Source: LMUY01 sp965198895 (GTDB lineage Bacteria; Pseudomonadota; Alphaproteobacteria; Acetobacterales; Acetobacteraceae). From it: a DNA stretch of 64,000 nt. Both the position numbers and the translations under genes were made by a program. Under the pieces are notes generated by a model. That model was not told the DNA's origin. It ran no database searches and saw only the letters and a program-made list of their open reading frames with translations. The first letter of the stretch is position 1. Every line of letters starts with the position of its first letter. Location: assembly GCA_965198895.1 (NCBI GenBank), contig OZ240676.1:5146001-5210000 (forward strand), given 5' to 3'. This document shows, piece after piece, positions 18,262 through 27,229 of this stretch.

Positions 18262-18922
18262 TCATGCGCTCAGATCGATCGGGGACGCGAGCCTGGGCAT
18301 GCCGCTTAGAAGGACAATTTGCAGGTGGATCGTGCCGTGCCGGCCCACGACGGCGTCCTCCCGGCTGATTGCGGCGGTCCACTTCGCGCCCGGGGCCGGG
18401 TGAAGCGCATGAAGGTCTCGATGACGATCATGTGGCCGCCGCAGCAGGGACACGGCGGCCGGTGATCGGACAACTCGAGCGCCGTGTTCGGTTCGGCAGG
18501 TGGCGGTGGTGCGGCAAGAAGTTCTGGGGGGCTGGCAAGGTTGTCGCGACGGCCGCTCGGAGCAGCAGCTCGTAGACCACGGCCTTGTTCTGGGCGGCGG
18601 TGTCGGTGATCTCGGTCGGCAGCGTGAACACGACGTGGAAGTAGCCGACCGGCAGCAGGTCGGCCTCGCGCGCTTCCAGTCATTCGCGTGCAGCAGCTCC
18701 CTGGCACTTTGGACAGTGCCGGTTGCGGCAGCTGTTGTACGCGATGCGGCGGTGGCCGCAGTCCTCACAGCCCTCGATGTGGCCGCCGAGGGCGACGGTG
18801 CGGCAGGTCTAGATCGCCGACATGACCTTGAGCTGGCCGAGGCTGACGTGCCCGGCATGGGCCGCTCGCCAGGCGGGCCCGTGTCGGCGGAAGATGTCAG
18901 CGATCTCGAGCGCAGGGCGCAC
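18262..18922 (-). pseudogene. IS91-family transposase, broken
   Basis: Starting with GTG at 18922, six bases after the integrase frame ends, the frame reads ADIFRRHGPAW...GQLKVMSAI and then meets TAG at 18809, where the family continues with the zinc-binding region. That region is still present past the stop (HIEGCEDCGHRRIAYNSCRNRHCPKC). FHVVFTLP follows, and then, in other frames, the family's C-terminal CPCCGGHMIVIETF. The catalytic middle is missing. Thus one nonsense change, frameshifts and an internal deletion have inactivated it. Confidence 0.8.
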
Positions 18923-18927
18923 GGCCG

Positions 18928-19845
18928 TCAGCCGCCGGGACTGGCTCTCCCCCCAATTGGCATGCCGATCTGTGCGGTGATCTTGTCGAGCGGGCTGGTC
19001 ACGGTGCGCACGATCTTGGTGGCCACGCGGGTGTAGAGCGCGGTGTTGTCGAGCTTGGCGTGGCCGAGCAGGACTTGGATGACGCGAATGTCTACACCGT
19101 CTTCGAGCAGGTGCGTGGCAAAGCTGTGCCGCAGCGTGTGCGGACTGACGCGCTTGGTCAGCCCGGCCGCCTCGGCAGCGCCCTCTACGACGCGGCTGAG
19201 CTGGCGGATGGTGATGGGCTTGGCGAGGTCCTGGCCGGGGAACAGCCAGCCAGCGGGCAGCATGACGCCCTCGCGCTTGCCCTGCTGCCACCAGGCCCGG
19301 AGCAGCGCCAGCAGGTCGGGCGAGAGCAAGGCGTGACGGCCTCGACCCCCTTTGCCGCGCTCGACCCGGATCAGCATGCGCTCGCTGTCGATATCGCCGA
19401 CCTTGAGCGAGGCGACCTCGGCCACCCGCAGCCCGGCCCCGTATGCGACGCAGAGCGCAGCTCGGTGCTTGAGGCAGGTCGTGGCAGCAATCAGGCGCGC
19501 GGCCTCGTCGGGGCTCAACACGTTCGGCAGTTTGCGAGGATATCGCAACCGGATGAGCTTGCAGGCGAGATCCGGCCGGTAAGCGGTATAGTTGAAGAAG
19601 AAGCGTAGGGCGTCCACGGCGCTGTTCACGGCCGGAGCGTTCATGCCGCGTTCGGACTGGTGGAACTGGAAGCGCCGGATGTCCTCGGCCGTGGCGGTGT
19701 TGGGTGAGCGCTCGAGGAAGGCAGCGAAGCCTGAAGCGGTGCGGATATAGTCGTGACGCGTCTTGTCGGTAAATCCGCGGACGGTCATGTCCTGGACGAA
19801 GCGTTCGCGCAGGGTTCCGGGCGTTGCAGGAGAGAGATGGTCCAC
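18928..19845 (-). CDS. Tyrosine recombinase associated with IS91-type element
   Basis: A 305-residue phage-integrase-fold recombinase. It has an N-terminal SAM-like core-binding domain (about residues 12-95) and a catalytic domain with the Arg in YGAGLRVAEV, HxxR in SPHTLRHSFATH, LGH in QVLLGHAKLD, and the nucleophile Tyr in TALYTRV. The same arrangement, integrase followed immediately by an IS91 transposase on the same strand, is seen in many alphaproteobacterial IS91 relatives, so I assign it to the element rather than to the tRNA-Ser island. The frame appears intact. Confidence 0.85.
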   Translation of the reverse strand: MDHLSPATPGTLRERFVQDMTVRGFTDKTRHDYIRTASGFAAFLERSPNTATAEDIRRFQFHQSERGMNAPAVNSAVDALRFFFNYTAYRPDLACKLIRLRYPRKLPNVLSPDEAARLIAATTCLKHRAALCVAYGAGLRVAEVASLKVGDIDSERMLIRVERGKGGRGRHALLSPDLLALLRAWWQQGKREGVMLPAGWLFPGQDLAKPITIRQLSRVVEGAAEAAGLTKRVSPHTLRHSFATHLLEDGVDIRVIQVLLGHAKLDNTALYTRVATKIVRTVTSPLDKITAQIGMPIGGRASPGG

Positions 19846-19892
19846 GATGAGCTCCTCGGGTTGAAGGAACCCTGATCGTCGAAGCCGGCCGC

Positions 19893-19991
19893 AGCCCGCT
19901 CAATCTCAATCCGCCATCGTCATGAAACACGGAGCGACGTCAAACGCCCGAACGCCCTACTCCCGCAATAGCGGGTTCGTCCTCCAGCCCA
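19893..19991 (+). repeat. IS91-type element end, copy 1
   Basis: About 99 bp upstream of the integrase. It contains CTCAATCTCAATCC, GGAGCGACGTC and a hairpin CCCGC-AATA-GCGGG followed by TTCGTC. A similar sequence recurs in the same orientation at 21271-21370. A short hairpin near the end fits the terminus of a rolling-circle IS91 element. Confidence 0.7.
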
Positions 19992-20086
19992 CGAAACGCA
20001 AGTAGCTGACAGTCGGCGAATGCTGCTTCTAGGCTGAGGCCTGCTATGATATGGCATAACCCAGCGGCCAGAGCTGGGAGGGAAGC

Positions 20087-20341
20087 ATGGATCTCGACGC
20101 ATTCAGGGCACTGGTCGATGACATGCCCATGTCCAACGCCCTCAATATGGCGGACTGGCTGCTCGGATTGACGCAGGAGCAGATTGCAAGCTGGGACGTT
20201 GGGCAGCAAAACGCGATCTTCGGCCGTCTTGCCACTATTATCGTCGGGTCTCCGATTGGGGAAGGTATTCTCGCGAACATCAAAGCGAATGGTGATTCGC
20301 GCCAATTCGTCGCAAGAAAGCTTGGCATTCAGAAGGATTAG
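20087..20341 (+). CDS. Small hypothetical protein
   Basis: An 84-residue protein with GGGAGGGAAGC directly before the ATG, a strong ribosome-binding site. The sequence is soluble and mixed helical (DLDAFRALVDDMP..., EQIASWDVGQQ). No family is recognised. It is one of two small genes lying between the two IS91-end repeats, and its stop overlaps the stop of the convergent 174-residue gene by 4 bp. Confidence 0.6.
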   Translation: MDLDAFRALVDDMPMSNALNMADWLLGLTQEQIASWDVGQQNAIFGRLATIIVGSPIGEGILANIKANGDSRQFVARKLGIQKD

Positions 20342-20862
20342 AACACGCTGCTCCAGCGCGCCGACCTCACCAGGTCGGCCGCTAGCTTCGGTGCCGCCGC
20401 GTCAACATCTGTCCATGCCTCGCCGATTTTCCGGATGATGTCCGCCGCCTGCTTGTTTGTATCGGCCTTGCCCAGCACCACCCAAAGGACGTGCTGGAAC
20501 CCGGCATAGCTACTGAACCAGAGTATGATTCGTTCGGCCAGTTCGGGAGAGATCAGGCCGAGTCTGTCGATGTGCTTCTCAAACACGGTGATGTTGTATT
20601 TGACCGGTGGATCGCGGAATCGCTTGGCGGCCGTAAAGGGTGCATCTGGTGCTTTGTCCAGTTCGGCCACCATCCCGGTCATCACCTCAACAACTTTGAA
20701 CTGGTGGACCTCCCTGACCGACGCTTTGATGGCGCCCGCCAGCGCATAGGCGGTCCCGCGCCGGTCACGGCGCCGCTTATACATCTCCAGGAACGTCCCA
20801 CCAGACATACCGGCTATCGCGCCGACGGCGGCAGCGGCTACGGTGGACCAGTCACCAGGCAT
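20338..20862 (-). CDS. Membrane-anchored hypothetical protein
   Basis: A 174-residue protein with one N-terminal hydrophobic segment (about residues 5-25, AAAAVGAIAGMSGGTF), a KRRRDRR stop-transfer-like cluster, and a soluble alpha-helical C-terminus, so likely cytoplasmic with an N-terminal anchor. No family is recognised. Convergent with the 84-residue gene and enclosed between the two IS91-end repeats. Confidence 0.6.
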   Translation of the reverse strand: MPGDWSTVAAAAVGAIAGMSGGTFLEMYKRRRDRRGTAYALAGAIKASVREVHQFKVVEVMTGMVAELDKAPDAPFTAAKRFRDPPVKYNITVFEKHIDRLGLISPELAERIILWFSSYAGFQHVLWVVLGKADTNKQAADIIRKIGEAWTDVDAAAPKLAADLVRSARWSSVF

Positions 20863-21270
20863 CTATGTCTCTTGAACGGGTTACGAGGACTAGATAGCTT
20901 CAAACACCCTGATTCGGATAGCTGCTACTATGCTGCTCAAGCGCTGCTACTTCTTGGCACTGATCACGGGTTTCATGCTGGCCCCGCGCACCAAGTCGGC
21001 AGCCCTTAGCGGTGGCTGCTGGCGCTGCGGCGGTGAGATCAAAAGCAATTTGTGGGTGAGGTCCTGCACGAACCCGCGCTGTTAGCATCACCTGACCAGC
21101 AGCACGTCCGCTTTCTAAACAGGTATGTGCACGGCCAATCGTCCAAGATGCGGCGTAAAGCCGGCGTTAGAGCGGTCGTGCAAACGTGCGAATTTGTAGT
21201 TCGAAACAGCTTGCGACGGTCGCGAACGACCCACCTAAGGTTCGATAGCTGCCGGCAGAAAACCGACAGC
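20863..21270. other. Intergenic, no gene seen
   Basis: About 400 bp between the 174-residue gene and the second IS91-end repeat. Short ORFs in it have no start signals or recognisable motifs. Confidence 0.4.
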
Positions 21271-21370
21271 GAGCCGCTCAATCTCAATCCGTGATCGTCA
21301 TGAAGTGCCGAGCGACGTCACACCCCCGAACGCGCTACTCCCGCGATAGCGGGTTCGTCCTTCGGCCAAT
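21271..21370 (+). repeat. IS91-type element end, copy 2 (orphan)
   Basis: Same orientation and order as copy 1: CTCAATCTCAATCC, GAGCGACGTC, and CCCGC-GATA-GCGGG with TTCGTCC. The loop differs but the stem is conserved. No transposase or integrase lies next to it. Confidence 0.7.
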
Positions 21371-21434
21371 TGAGCCCAAGCGGCAGCTGGACGCCTGTAA
21401 GGCGCCAAGCGCCGGCTGTCAGGGAGCTGCCGCG

Positions 21435-22685
21435 TCAATCCATGAGCGCCGCGTTCACTAGGTCCCTCACCAGGCTGCGATAATGCAGCCTTTGTTTCGG
21501 CGACTGCATCATGAATACCACTACCATATCTTTGACCGGATCGGCCCACATGTAAGTTCCGCCGGCGCCGCCCCAATACCAATCGCCGGCACTGCCGGGA
21601 AATGGGGCCACACCAGCGGCTTGGCGCACCGCCACGCCCAGGCCGAAGCCGTATCCAGCGCCGGGAAGGTAGTAGGGGCCTGGCTTTACTGAGCCGAGCT
21701 GGTCGGACGTCATGTATCGCTCAGTGGCCGGACCGATGATACGCTGGCCGTCTAAACTCCCGCCAGCCAGCATTGCCTGCATGAAACGGGCGTAGTCCCG
21801 CGCCGTCGCAACCATGCCGCCACCGCCGGACTGCATGCGCACGGGATGGCGGGGGTCGCTGAAATCCACATCCACGCCGATATTGCGGTCGTCGGCGAAT
21901 GGCTCGGCGATGCGGTCCTGGCGGGCCGTGTCGGCAACGCCGAAGCCGGTGTCGGTCATGCCGAGCGGGTCGAGCACGTTCGCCTTCTCGTAGTCGTAGA
22001 GCGGTTGGCCGGAGACGATCTCGACGATGCGGCCGACCACGTCGATCGCGTAGCTGTAGTCCCAGGTCGTGCCCGGCTGATAGCCGAGCGGCTGCTTGGC
22101 CAGCCGATCGACGAAGGTGCCGAGGTCAGGGTCATCGGCTTCCAAATGGGCACGACGATAGGCCTTCTTAACGGGCGTATCACCGAAAAAGCCGTACGTG
22201 AGGCCAGAGGAGTGACGCATTAGATCCTGGACCGTGATCGGGCGCTCAGCGGGGATGAGGCGCATGCCATCTGGCGCTGCCGAATCCGGCACGCCGACCT
22301 GCATGGTTTTGAACGCGGGTAGGTATTTGGATATGGGGTCGTCCAATTGCAGCTTGCCCGCTTCGACCAGGTTGAGCGCGGCGACGACGGTGATCGGCTT
22401 GCTCATGGAGTAGATGCGGAAGATGTCGTCCACTACCATCGGCGCCTTGGCCTGCGGGTCACGGAAGCCGACAGCCTGTTCGTAGGCAACTTTGCCGTGG
22501 CGCACGATGACGAGCACAGCGCCGGGGAGGACGTGGTCTGTTACGTCCTTCTTGAGCAGGGCGGTGATGACGTCGAGTTGCTTGGGATCCAGCCCGACAC
22601 TGGCCGGGTCGGCACGAGGCAGTTCGTTGGCAGCGGCGATGCGGCAAACGCCCAGCATGACACTGGCGAGAAGCAGAAGCCTCAT
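21435..22685 (-). CDS. Serine hydrolase, class C beta-lactamase/esterase family
   Basis: A 416-residue protein with a signal peptide (about 19 residues) and the SxxK nucleophile motif SMSK at residues 93-96. Further seen: a YSY segment (WDYSYAIDVVGRI) at the place of the YxN motif, GGGGMVATARDYARF, and a C-terminal GGAGGTYMWADP at the place of the KTG/HTG motif. These are typical of the broad beta-lactamase class C-like serine hydrolases (esterases, D-aminopeptidases), and resistance cannot be inferred. It stands alone, with no co-directional neighbour. Confidence 0.85.
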   Translation of the reverse strand: MRLLLLASVMLGVCRIAAANELPRADPASVGLDPKQLDVITALLKKDVTDHVLPGAVLVIVRHGKVAYEQAVGFRDPQAKAPMVVDDIFRIYSMSKPITVVAALNLVEAGKLQLDDPISKYLPAFKTMQVGVPDSAAPDGMRLIPAERPITVQDLMRHSSGLTYGFFGDTPVKKAYRRAHLEADDPDLGTFVDRLAKQPLGYQPGTTWDYSYAIDVVGRIVEIVSGQPLYDYEKANVLDPLGMTDTGFGVADTARQDRIAEPFADDRNIGVDVDFSDPRHPVRMQSGGGGMVATARDYARFMQAMLAGGSLDGQRIIGPATERYMTSDQLGSVKPGPYYLPGAGYGFGLGVAVRQAAGVAPFPGSAGDWYWGGAGGTYMWADPVKDMVVVFMMQSPKQRLHYRSLVRDLVNAALMD

Positions 22686-23122
22686 GGCGGTTCTCCCGTT
22701 TTTATTGGATCTCCTGGCGCGAAGATCGATTTCCTATGTTGCCGCCGCGTTGACAACTCTGGCAACCCTGGCCAGCCTTCCGCATCGTTTCGCCGGTCGC
22801 CACATTCCAAGAAAGTCACGGGCCACCGCGGAGGCTGTCCTCCTGGTCTCTGATCACCCGCCGTCGGCCGTTAGGATGCGCCCGCACGGAGATTGCAGAG
22901 CGCCCGATCAGGGCGCATCTAGTCGGAGACTGCCGGTATCGAGCTCAGACCGCGCCAAGAGCCACGGTGAGCCCCGCCTGCCGCGCCGCAATAAGTGGAT
23001 CGCCGAACATCCCTCGTTGTTCTTTTCAGACGTGTTTCGTTCGGGCGCGCTATAAGATGCTCGTGTTGCGTCATACCCGGCTGTAGCGACCAGCCAAGAT
23101 GATGGCATCTGACCCAAGTCGG
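22686..23122. other. Intergenic, no gene seen
   Basis: Upstream of the serine hydrolase. ORFs here run in several frames with no start signals. Likely holds the hydrolase promoter, which I cannot place. Confidence 0.35.
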
Positions 23123-23461
23123 TCATCGGGGATCTCGCCCCGCCGGGTGAGTTGCGCCATCGCGGCGACCGCGGGTGATCGGAAACGCTTCGTCCCGCTC
23201 GCTGACGCTCCGCAGTACGTCCGACAGATCTTCGAGGCGGTCGGCGACCACGTGGATCACCTCATCCTCACGTTGAACTCGGTAGTGGCAGGCGATCACC
23301 CCCGCGGACAGCACAGGCCGTCGCTGCGCCTCGGACCGGTCCGCCCACAGCAGCAGGTCCGCCACACCGGTTTCATCTTCGATGGTGATGAACATCAAAA
23401 CCTTGGCCGAGACTAGCTTCTGCCGCACCAGCACGATCCCGGGTATTTTCGGAAGTAACAA
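23123..23461 (-). pseudogene. dnaE2: 3' fragment of error-prone DNA polymerase DnaE2
   Basis: A 112-residue frame reading GIVLVRQK.SAK, FITIEDETGVADLLLW, VQREDEVIHVVADRLEDLSDVLRSV and ERDEAF. This matches the C-terminal OB-fold and tail of DnaE2, the SOS-linked polymerase of the ImuA-ImuB-DnaE2 mutasome, a protein of about 1,050 residues. Nothing upstream belongs to the polymerase, and the extreme C-terminus is also missing, so this is a stranded remnant. Confidence 0.8.
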
Positions 23462-23561
23462 AGTTAGGCCGCTCCTAACCTGCGCTTAGCGTGGCTGAAC
23501 AGGTTTGTCCACGAGTCAGGCCACAACAGACGGCGGCCCTTCGGCGAGTCGCCCCCCTCTT

Positions 23562-24112
23562 TTATGGGCGGTAGGTATCTCGTGTCAGTTGCGCCGCGAT
23601 TATGCAATCGTCGATATGATCTTTTCCGCACGAACTTAGATAACGGTCTCGGCGAGCTATCCTATCTTCCATGGTATTGCTCTTAACATTGCGCACGACA
23701 GTGGGATAGTTTGTCGCCTGCTGTTCGTAACTTACGGCCGAAATGGGCAAACTCGCTGATCCACTCGTAGCAAACCCAGTATTTTGGGGTTGGGAGTCGG
23801 CGTCAACTATTCTCCATCCGCCCGCTTGCATGCAGTCGTCGAAATCCTCATGCGTCCTAATAGCGTCCCCGATTGCGTCTCCGAGGGCATTCACCGCAGC
23901 GGCAGTAGCTACGAACCTCGGCGATCCATATGCCGAGAACCCGCCGCCCCCGCCGCCCCGCCGCCCCCATGCCGTGCCATCAAGCGGCAGCCCGCCTCAG
24001 CCTGATTGAAATCGGCTACGTTCGTGCCGGCAGGTCCAGAAGCCCAGTTGTGAGCACAGCCACAAAGTGCGAACACCGAGACCGACATCAAAATCATTGC
24101 TCGACGATACAT
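23562..24112 (-). pseudogene. Lipoprotein gene with frameshift in a G/C tract
   Basis: The 5' part (start ATG 24112) is a lipoprotein signal with lipobox ALCGC and ends FNQAEAGCRLMARHGGGG. The 3' part, in another frame, continues GGGFSAYGSPRFV...NALGDAIGDAIRTHEDFDDCMQAGGW. Joined, they make one short lipoprotein of about 180 residues. The break lies in the G-rich run at about 23941-23970. Function unknown. It could be a real mutation, a sequencing error in the homopolymer-like tract, or a switchable gene. Confidence 0.65.
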
Positions 24113-24207
24113 GTGGACGACTCCGCACTGAGATCGCACGCACCGGTAAGCGTGACGTCACATGTCAACATGAATAGGTTACAGATGTATTTAGACGAGG
24201 GCCGCAA

Positions 24208-24533
24208 TGGCCGCCTCCGATCGCGCACTGGTTGAATGGTGCCGGCATTATGGGCACCGTCGCCGTCGGAATATGCTACGCGGATCAAGCCGGGCACCGA
24301 GGCCGCGCTCAAGGACGGCCATCCCCATTTCTTGTTATCGCTCGTTGGATTTCGAGAAGCAGGTCGGCTTCCTTGCTCGTTTCCGCGAGCAGTTCGGCCG
24401 CATCGTCGACACGCTGCCGGGCAAGGCGCGGCGGCTGGTCATTTTCATTGACGAGATAGATCGGTGCAGCCCGGAGCGCCTACCCGCTCCGCTAAGGCAT
24501 TCTAGGAGCCGGTGCGAGCCTCGAAATAGACGT
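24208..24533 (+). pseudogene. KAP-family P-loop NTPase fragment
   Basis: The frame reads FEKQVGFLARFREQFGRIVD, then RLVIFIDEIDRCSPERL. This is the Walker B region of KAP NTPases (consensus-like hhhFIDDLDRC.P). Walker A and the transmembrane insertions are absent, and the frame ends shortly after. KAP NTPases occur in several anti-phage systems, but only this scrap is present. Confidence 0.65.
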
Positions 24534-24707
24534 TGAGGCCGTATGGACACGCGACCATGGCGAGGTTGAGTGACCGTCGGAGATCATACAATCTGTGACG
24601 CCGAGAGCTGTGCGACTTCATGGGATGCTGCCGCCCCCGGCCTGAAGCGTCAGACGGGGCGGCAGCATCGTCAATTAGGCCTGCATGCTGGGTAGTCGGG
24701 CGTGCAG

Positions 24708-24917
24708 TTATTTGTCAGGCACAATGAGATCGGGTCCTCCGCCTTTGGTCGGATCGAAAGGCTCCAATTCGTCTTTCAGGCCTTTTAGCTTGTCGTCCGC
24801 CTTCTGACCTACGACTTTCTTGCCATCCATGATTAGCTCGTCTGAGCCATGGTGCGGGTCAGGCTTGAACGGCACCATGCCGGGCGGAACGTTTCCTTCA
24901 TTCGGCGGCTTCGACAT
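24708..24917 (-). CDS. Small charged hypothetical protein
   Basis: A 69-residue hydrophilic protein rich in Lys, Asp, Pro and Gly (MSKPPNEGNVPPGM..., DGKKVVGQKADDKLKGL). AAGGAGA lies 7 bases before the ATG. Likely disordered. No family recognised. It lies downstream of the next lipoprotein on the same strand. Confidence 0.6.
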   Translation of the reverse strand: MSKPPNEGNVPPGMVPFKPDPHHGSDELIMDGKKVVGQKADDKLKGLKDELEPFDPTKGGGPDLIVPDK

Positions 24918-24952
24918 TTTGATGTCTCCTTACGGTTGGGTTGCTGCACGAT

Positions 24953-25513
24953 TTACTGACTCGGCGGCTTCTTCTTTGGTTTTGCAGCAGCGGGCTTCGC
25001 GTCCGGGTCGTGCAGGGAAACCACGTAATGCAGAGGAGGGAGATTGGGATCTCGTGCCGCCTCCACCTCCTGCTCAAGAAGCGTGACCTTCTCTGGGGTC
25101 GTCGTCCCCAAAGTGCCTGAGGGGTTACAGGCCGGGGAAACGAACTGGACCGTTATCTGATTCCCACGGTTCGCCGTCTGCGTATCAGTCGCGCCACCCG
25201 AAACAGATGCACTTATGTATAGATTGGAAGGCGTCCCCACGGTGCCGTTTGCTGTGTTGGTGTGCGTACCTGCGGCAGCAATGTTGAAGACAGCTGTGGT
25301 CGTGCAGACGTTCAGTCCTAACGGGATGTGACCAGGCACGGTTGATCGCAAGTCTTGGGAGACTTTCCTGGCCGAGTAGATAGCTTGAACTGTCGATGCA
25401 AGAGCACTGTCCAGCGTTATGTCAGTCGGTTTGTCGACGATTGCGGTAGCGGAGTTGCCGCACCCTGCCAGGGCGAGCCCCGCGCCGACCAAGGTTGCTA
25501 CTGCTAAGCGCAT
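24953..25513 (-). CDS. Hypothetical lipoprotein
   Basis: A 186-residue protein starting at ATG 25513 (GGGAG upstream) with lipobox LAGC at about residues 15-18. The mature part is Thr/Asn-rich with a middle beta-like segment and ends in a Pro/Lys tail (KPAAAKPKKKPPSQ). The segment DSALASTVQAIYSARKVSQDLRS is amphipathic. No family assigned. Same strand and about 35 bp upstream of the 69-residue gene, so possibly co-transcribed. Confidence 0.65.
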   Translation of the reverse strand: MRLAVATLVGAGLALAGCGNSATAIVDKPTDITLDSALASTVQAIYSARKVSQDLRSTVPGHIPLGLNVCTTTAVFNIAAAGTHTNTANGTVGTPSNLYISASVSGGATDTQTANRGNQITVQFVSPACNPSGTLGTTTPEKVTLLEQEVEAARDPNLPPLHYVVSLHDPDAKPAAAKPKKKPPSQ

Positions 25514-25644
25514 TGCTGACTCCCACGTCGTAACCAAACCGTAACGTCCGTTTGGGACCAATGGCAAGCCACAATTGAATTCGTGGAGTCGAAACTATAG
25601 ACGGCACCCGCATGCAGGCGCTGGTCCATAAGGAACACCTACTG

Positions 25645-26295
25645 TGCGCTATAAGTTCGCTTCGGGATTGCCCGGCGCGCCATGCCAAACCATTTTCCAG
25701 CCTGGTACGCGGTTTATCGGCAGTCGCAACGCTGGCTAGCAGAGGGATGCTTCGAAATGCTGGCGCAGGATCTACGAGCGCGACGCACGGCATCGGGTAG
25801 TGCGGGAGAGCGGACGGCAGCTATCATCGGCAACGGAAGCCTGCGATCGACTCCGGAAAGCGGCACCCGCGCCGGCTACGACGGAGCCAAGCGCAAGCGG
25901 GGCTCGACGGTGCACATGCCCGTCTACACTTTGGTCCATCTGCTCTCCTTTCAGGTCACGCCACCCGACGTTGGCGATCGGGTCGCGCTAAGCGGCTTGC
26001 CGTCAATACCCAGGAGGCAACAGGCGACAGCGTCAAGCTCGCATACCTCGACCAGGTTTACGCGGGGGAAGCCAGCGCCGATGCTGCCGCGTCCAAGGGG
26101 ATCGAACTGCACGTCGTCAAGCTGCCCTAGGCCAAGCGAGGTTCCGTGCTTCTCCCACAACGATGGGTCGTGGAGCGATTCTTCGCATGGGCAACGCGCT
26201 GCTGTCGGTTGGTCAAGCACTACGAGCGATACGCCACAAGCCTCGCAGGATTCCATATCATCGCGTTGGTCGGACAAGTGCTCAACAGGCAGCCG
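25645..26295 (+). pseudogene. IS5-family transposase, decayed
   Basis: Readable pieces in order: MPNHFPAWYAVYRQSQRW, SLRSTPESGTRAGYDGAKRK, VTPPDVGDR, then in another frame TGDSVKLAYLDQVYAGE, and after an in-frame TAG, KRGSVLLPQRWVVERFFAWATRCCRLVKHYERY. This is the DDE core of an IS5/IS1182-type transposase with at least one frameshift (near 26010) and one stop (near 26130). The N-terminal part is damaged. Confidence 0.8.
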
Positions 26296-26524
26296 ACCTC
26301 ATGCGAAGTGCATAACACCCACTAGAGGTTTTCTACTCGGGCCGGTGATGAAGCGCGACATCGAGGGATTGAACGGACGTCAGAGTTTTGTTTGCCGGAG
26401 TGTGTGAACGGCAACGTCGCGAGGCAACGATCTTTTTTCATAACCTGGGATTCCAAGTGTTTGATACAGTATTGTGAATCAGCTTATCGTAGCCGGACAG
26501 AAGCTAAATCGAACCAGGCCTGCT

Positions 26525-27229
26525 TCAGATGCTGAGCGCGCTTCGCGCCTCCGGTTTGGCGTCGAACGCCGCCCAGTCGCCATCGAATACAATGCGACCA
26601 GACTCAATGACATAGACGTGGCTGCAGCACGCGCGGGCGAAGTCAATGTTCTGCTCGGCCAACAATAGCGCGAATTGCTCAGACATCTGTGCCGCAGCAA
26701 TGTCTCTGGCCAGATTCGCGACGATCAGCGGCGCAAGACCCTCGGCTGGTTCGTCCAGAAGCAGCAGTCTCGGCCGGCAAACCAGCCCACGCGCGACGGC
26801 GACAATTTGCTGCTGACCGCCGCTGAGCTGGAATCCGTGGCGCTGCAACAAGCCGCCCAGCATGGGAAACCGCGTGACGAGGTCGGTCAATGACAGCATC
26901 GCGTGCCCTCCCGGGGCTGCATGGCGCCCGAGTTCGATGTTGCGGGCGACGGTCAGCCCGCCAAAGATGCGCCGTTCCTCGGGCACAAGGCTTATCCCGC
27001 GGCGGGCGCGCCGATACATCGGTACGCCCGCCAGATCTTGTCCGTCCAGCAAGATGCGTCCCTGCGTGCGCGTGTCGGCGCCCATGAGGCTCTTCAACAG
27101 GGCCGACTTGCCCGCGCCGTTGCGACCCAGAAGAGCGACACCCTGTCCCGACGCGATCGAAAGGTTGATCCCATGCAGAATGTGGCTCTCACCGTAAAAG
27201 GCATCTAGGCCCTGAACTTCAAGCAGCAT
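26525..27229 (-). CDS. livF: Branched-chain amino acid-type ABC transporter ATPase (LivF)
   Basis: A 234-residue ATPase. Walker A GRNGAGKS at residues 35-42, signature LSGGQQQ near 135, Walker B LLLLDEPAEGLAP. It is the second ATPase of a HAAT-family importer and acts at the inner face of the cytoplasmic membrane. It overlaps the end of livG by 11 bp and is the last gene of the long operon. Confidence 0.9.
   Translation of the reverse strand: MLLEVQGLDAFYGESHILHGINLSIASGQGVALLGRNGAGKSALLKSLMGADTRTQGRILLDGQDLAGVPMYRRARRGISLVPEERRIFGGLTVARNIELGRHAAPGGHAMLSLTDLVTRFPMLGGLLQRHGFQLSGGQQQIVAVARGLVCRPRLLLLDEPAEGLAPLIVANLARDIAAAQMSEQFALLLAEQNIDFARACCSHVYVIESGRIVFDGDWAAFDAKPEARSALSI

Noticed and set aside
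11302..19991. Island integrated in tRNA-Ser with attL/attR
   Set aside because: I looked for a second copy of the tRNA 3' end (GGTTCGAATCCCACC) and saw none in the window; the recombinase belongs with the IS91 element.
25682..26407. 241-codon ORF as an intact transposase
   Set aside because: Only the first 100 codons match IS5; the rest of the family sequence is in another frame with a stop.
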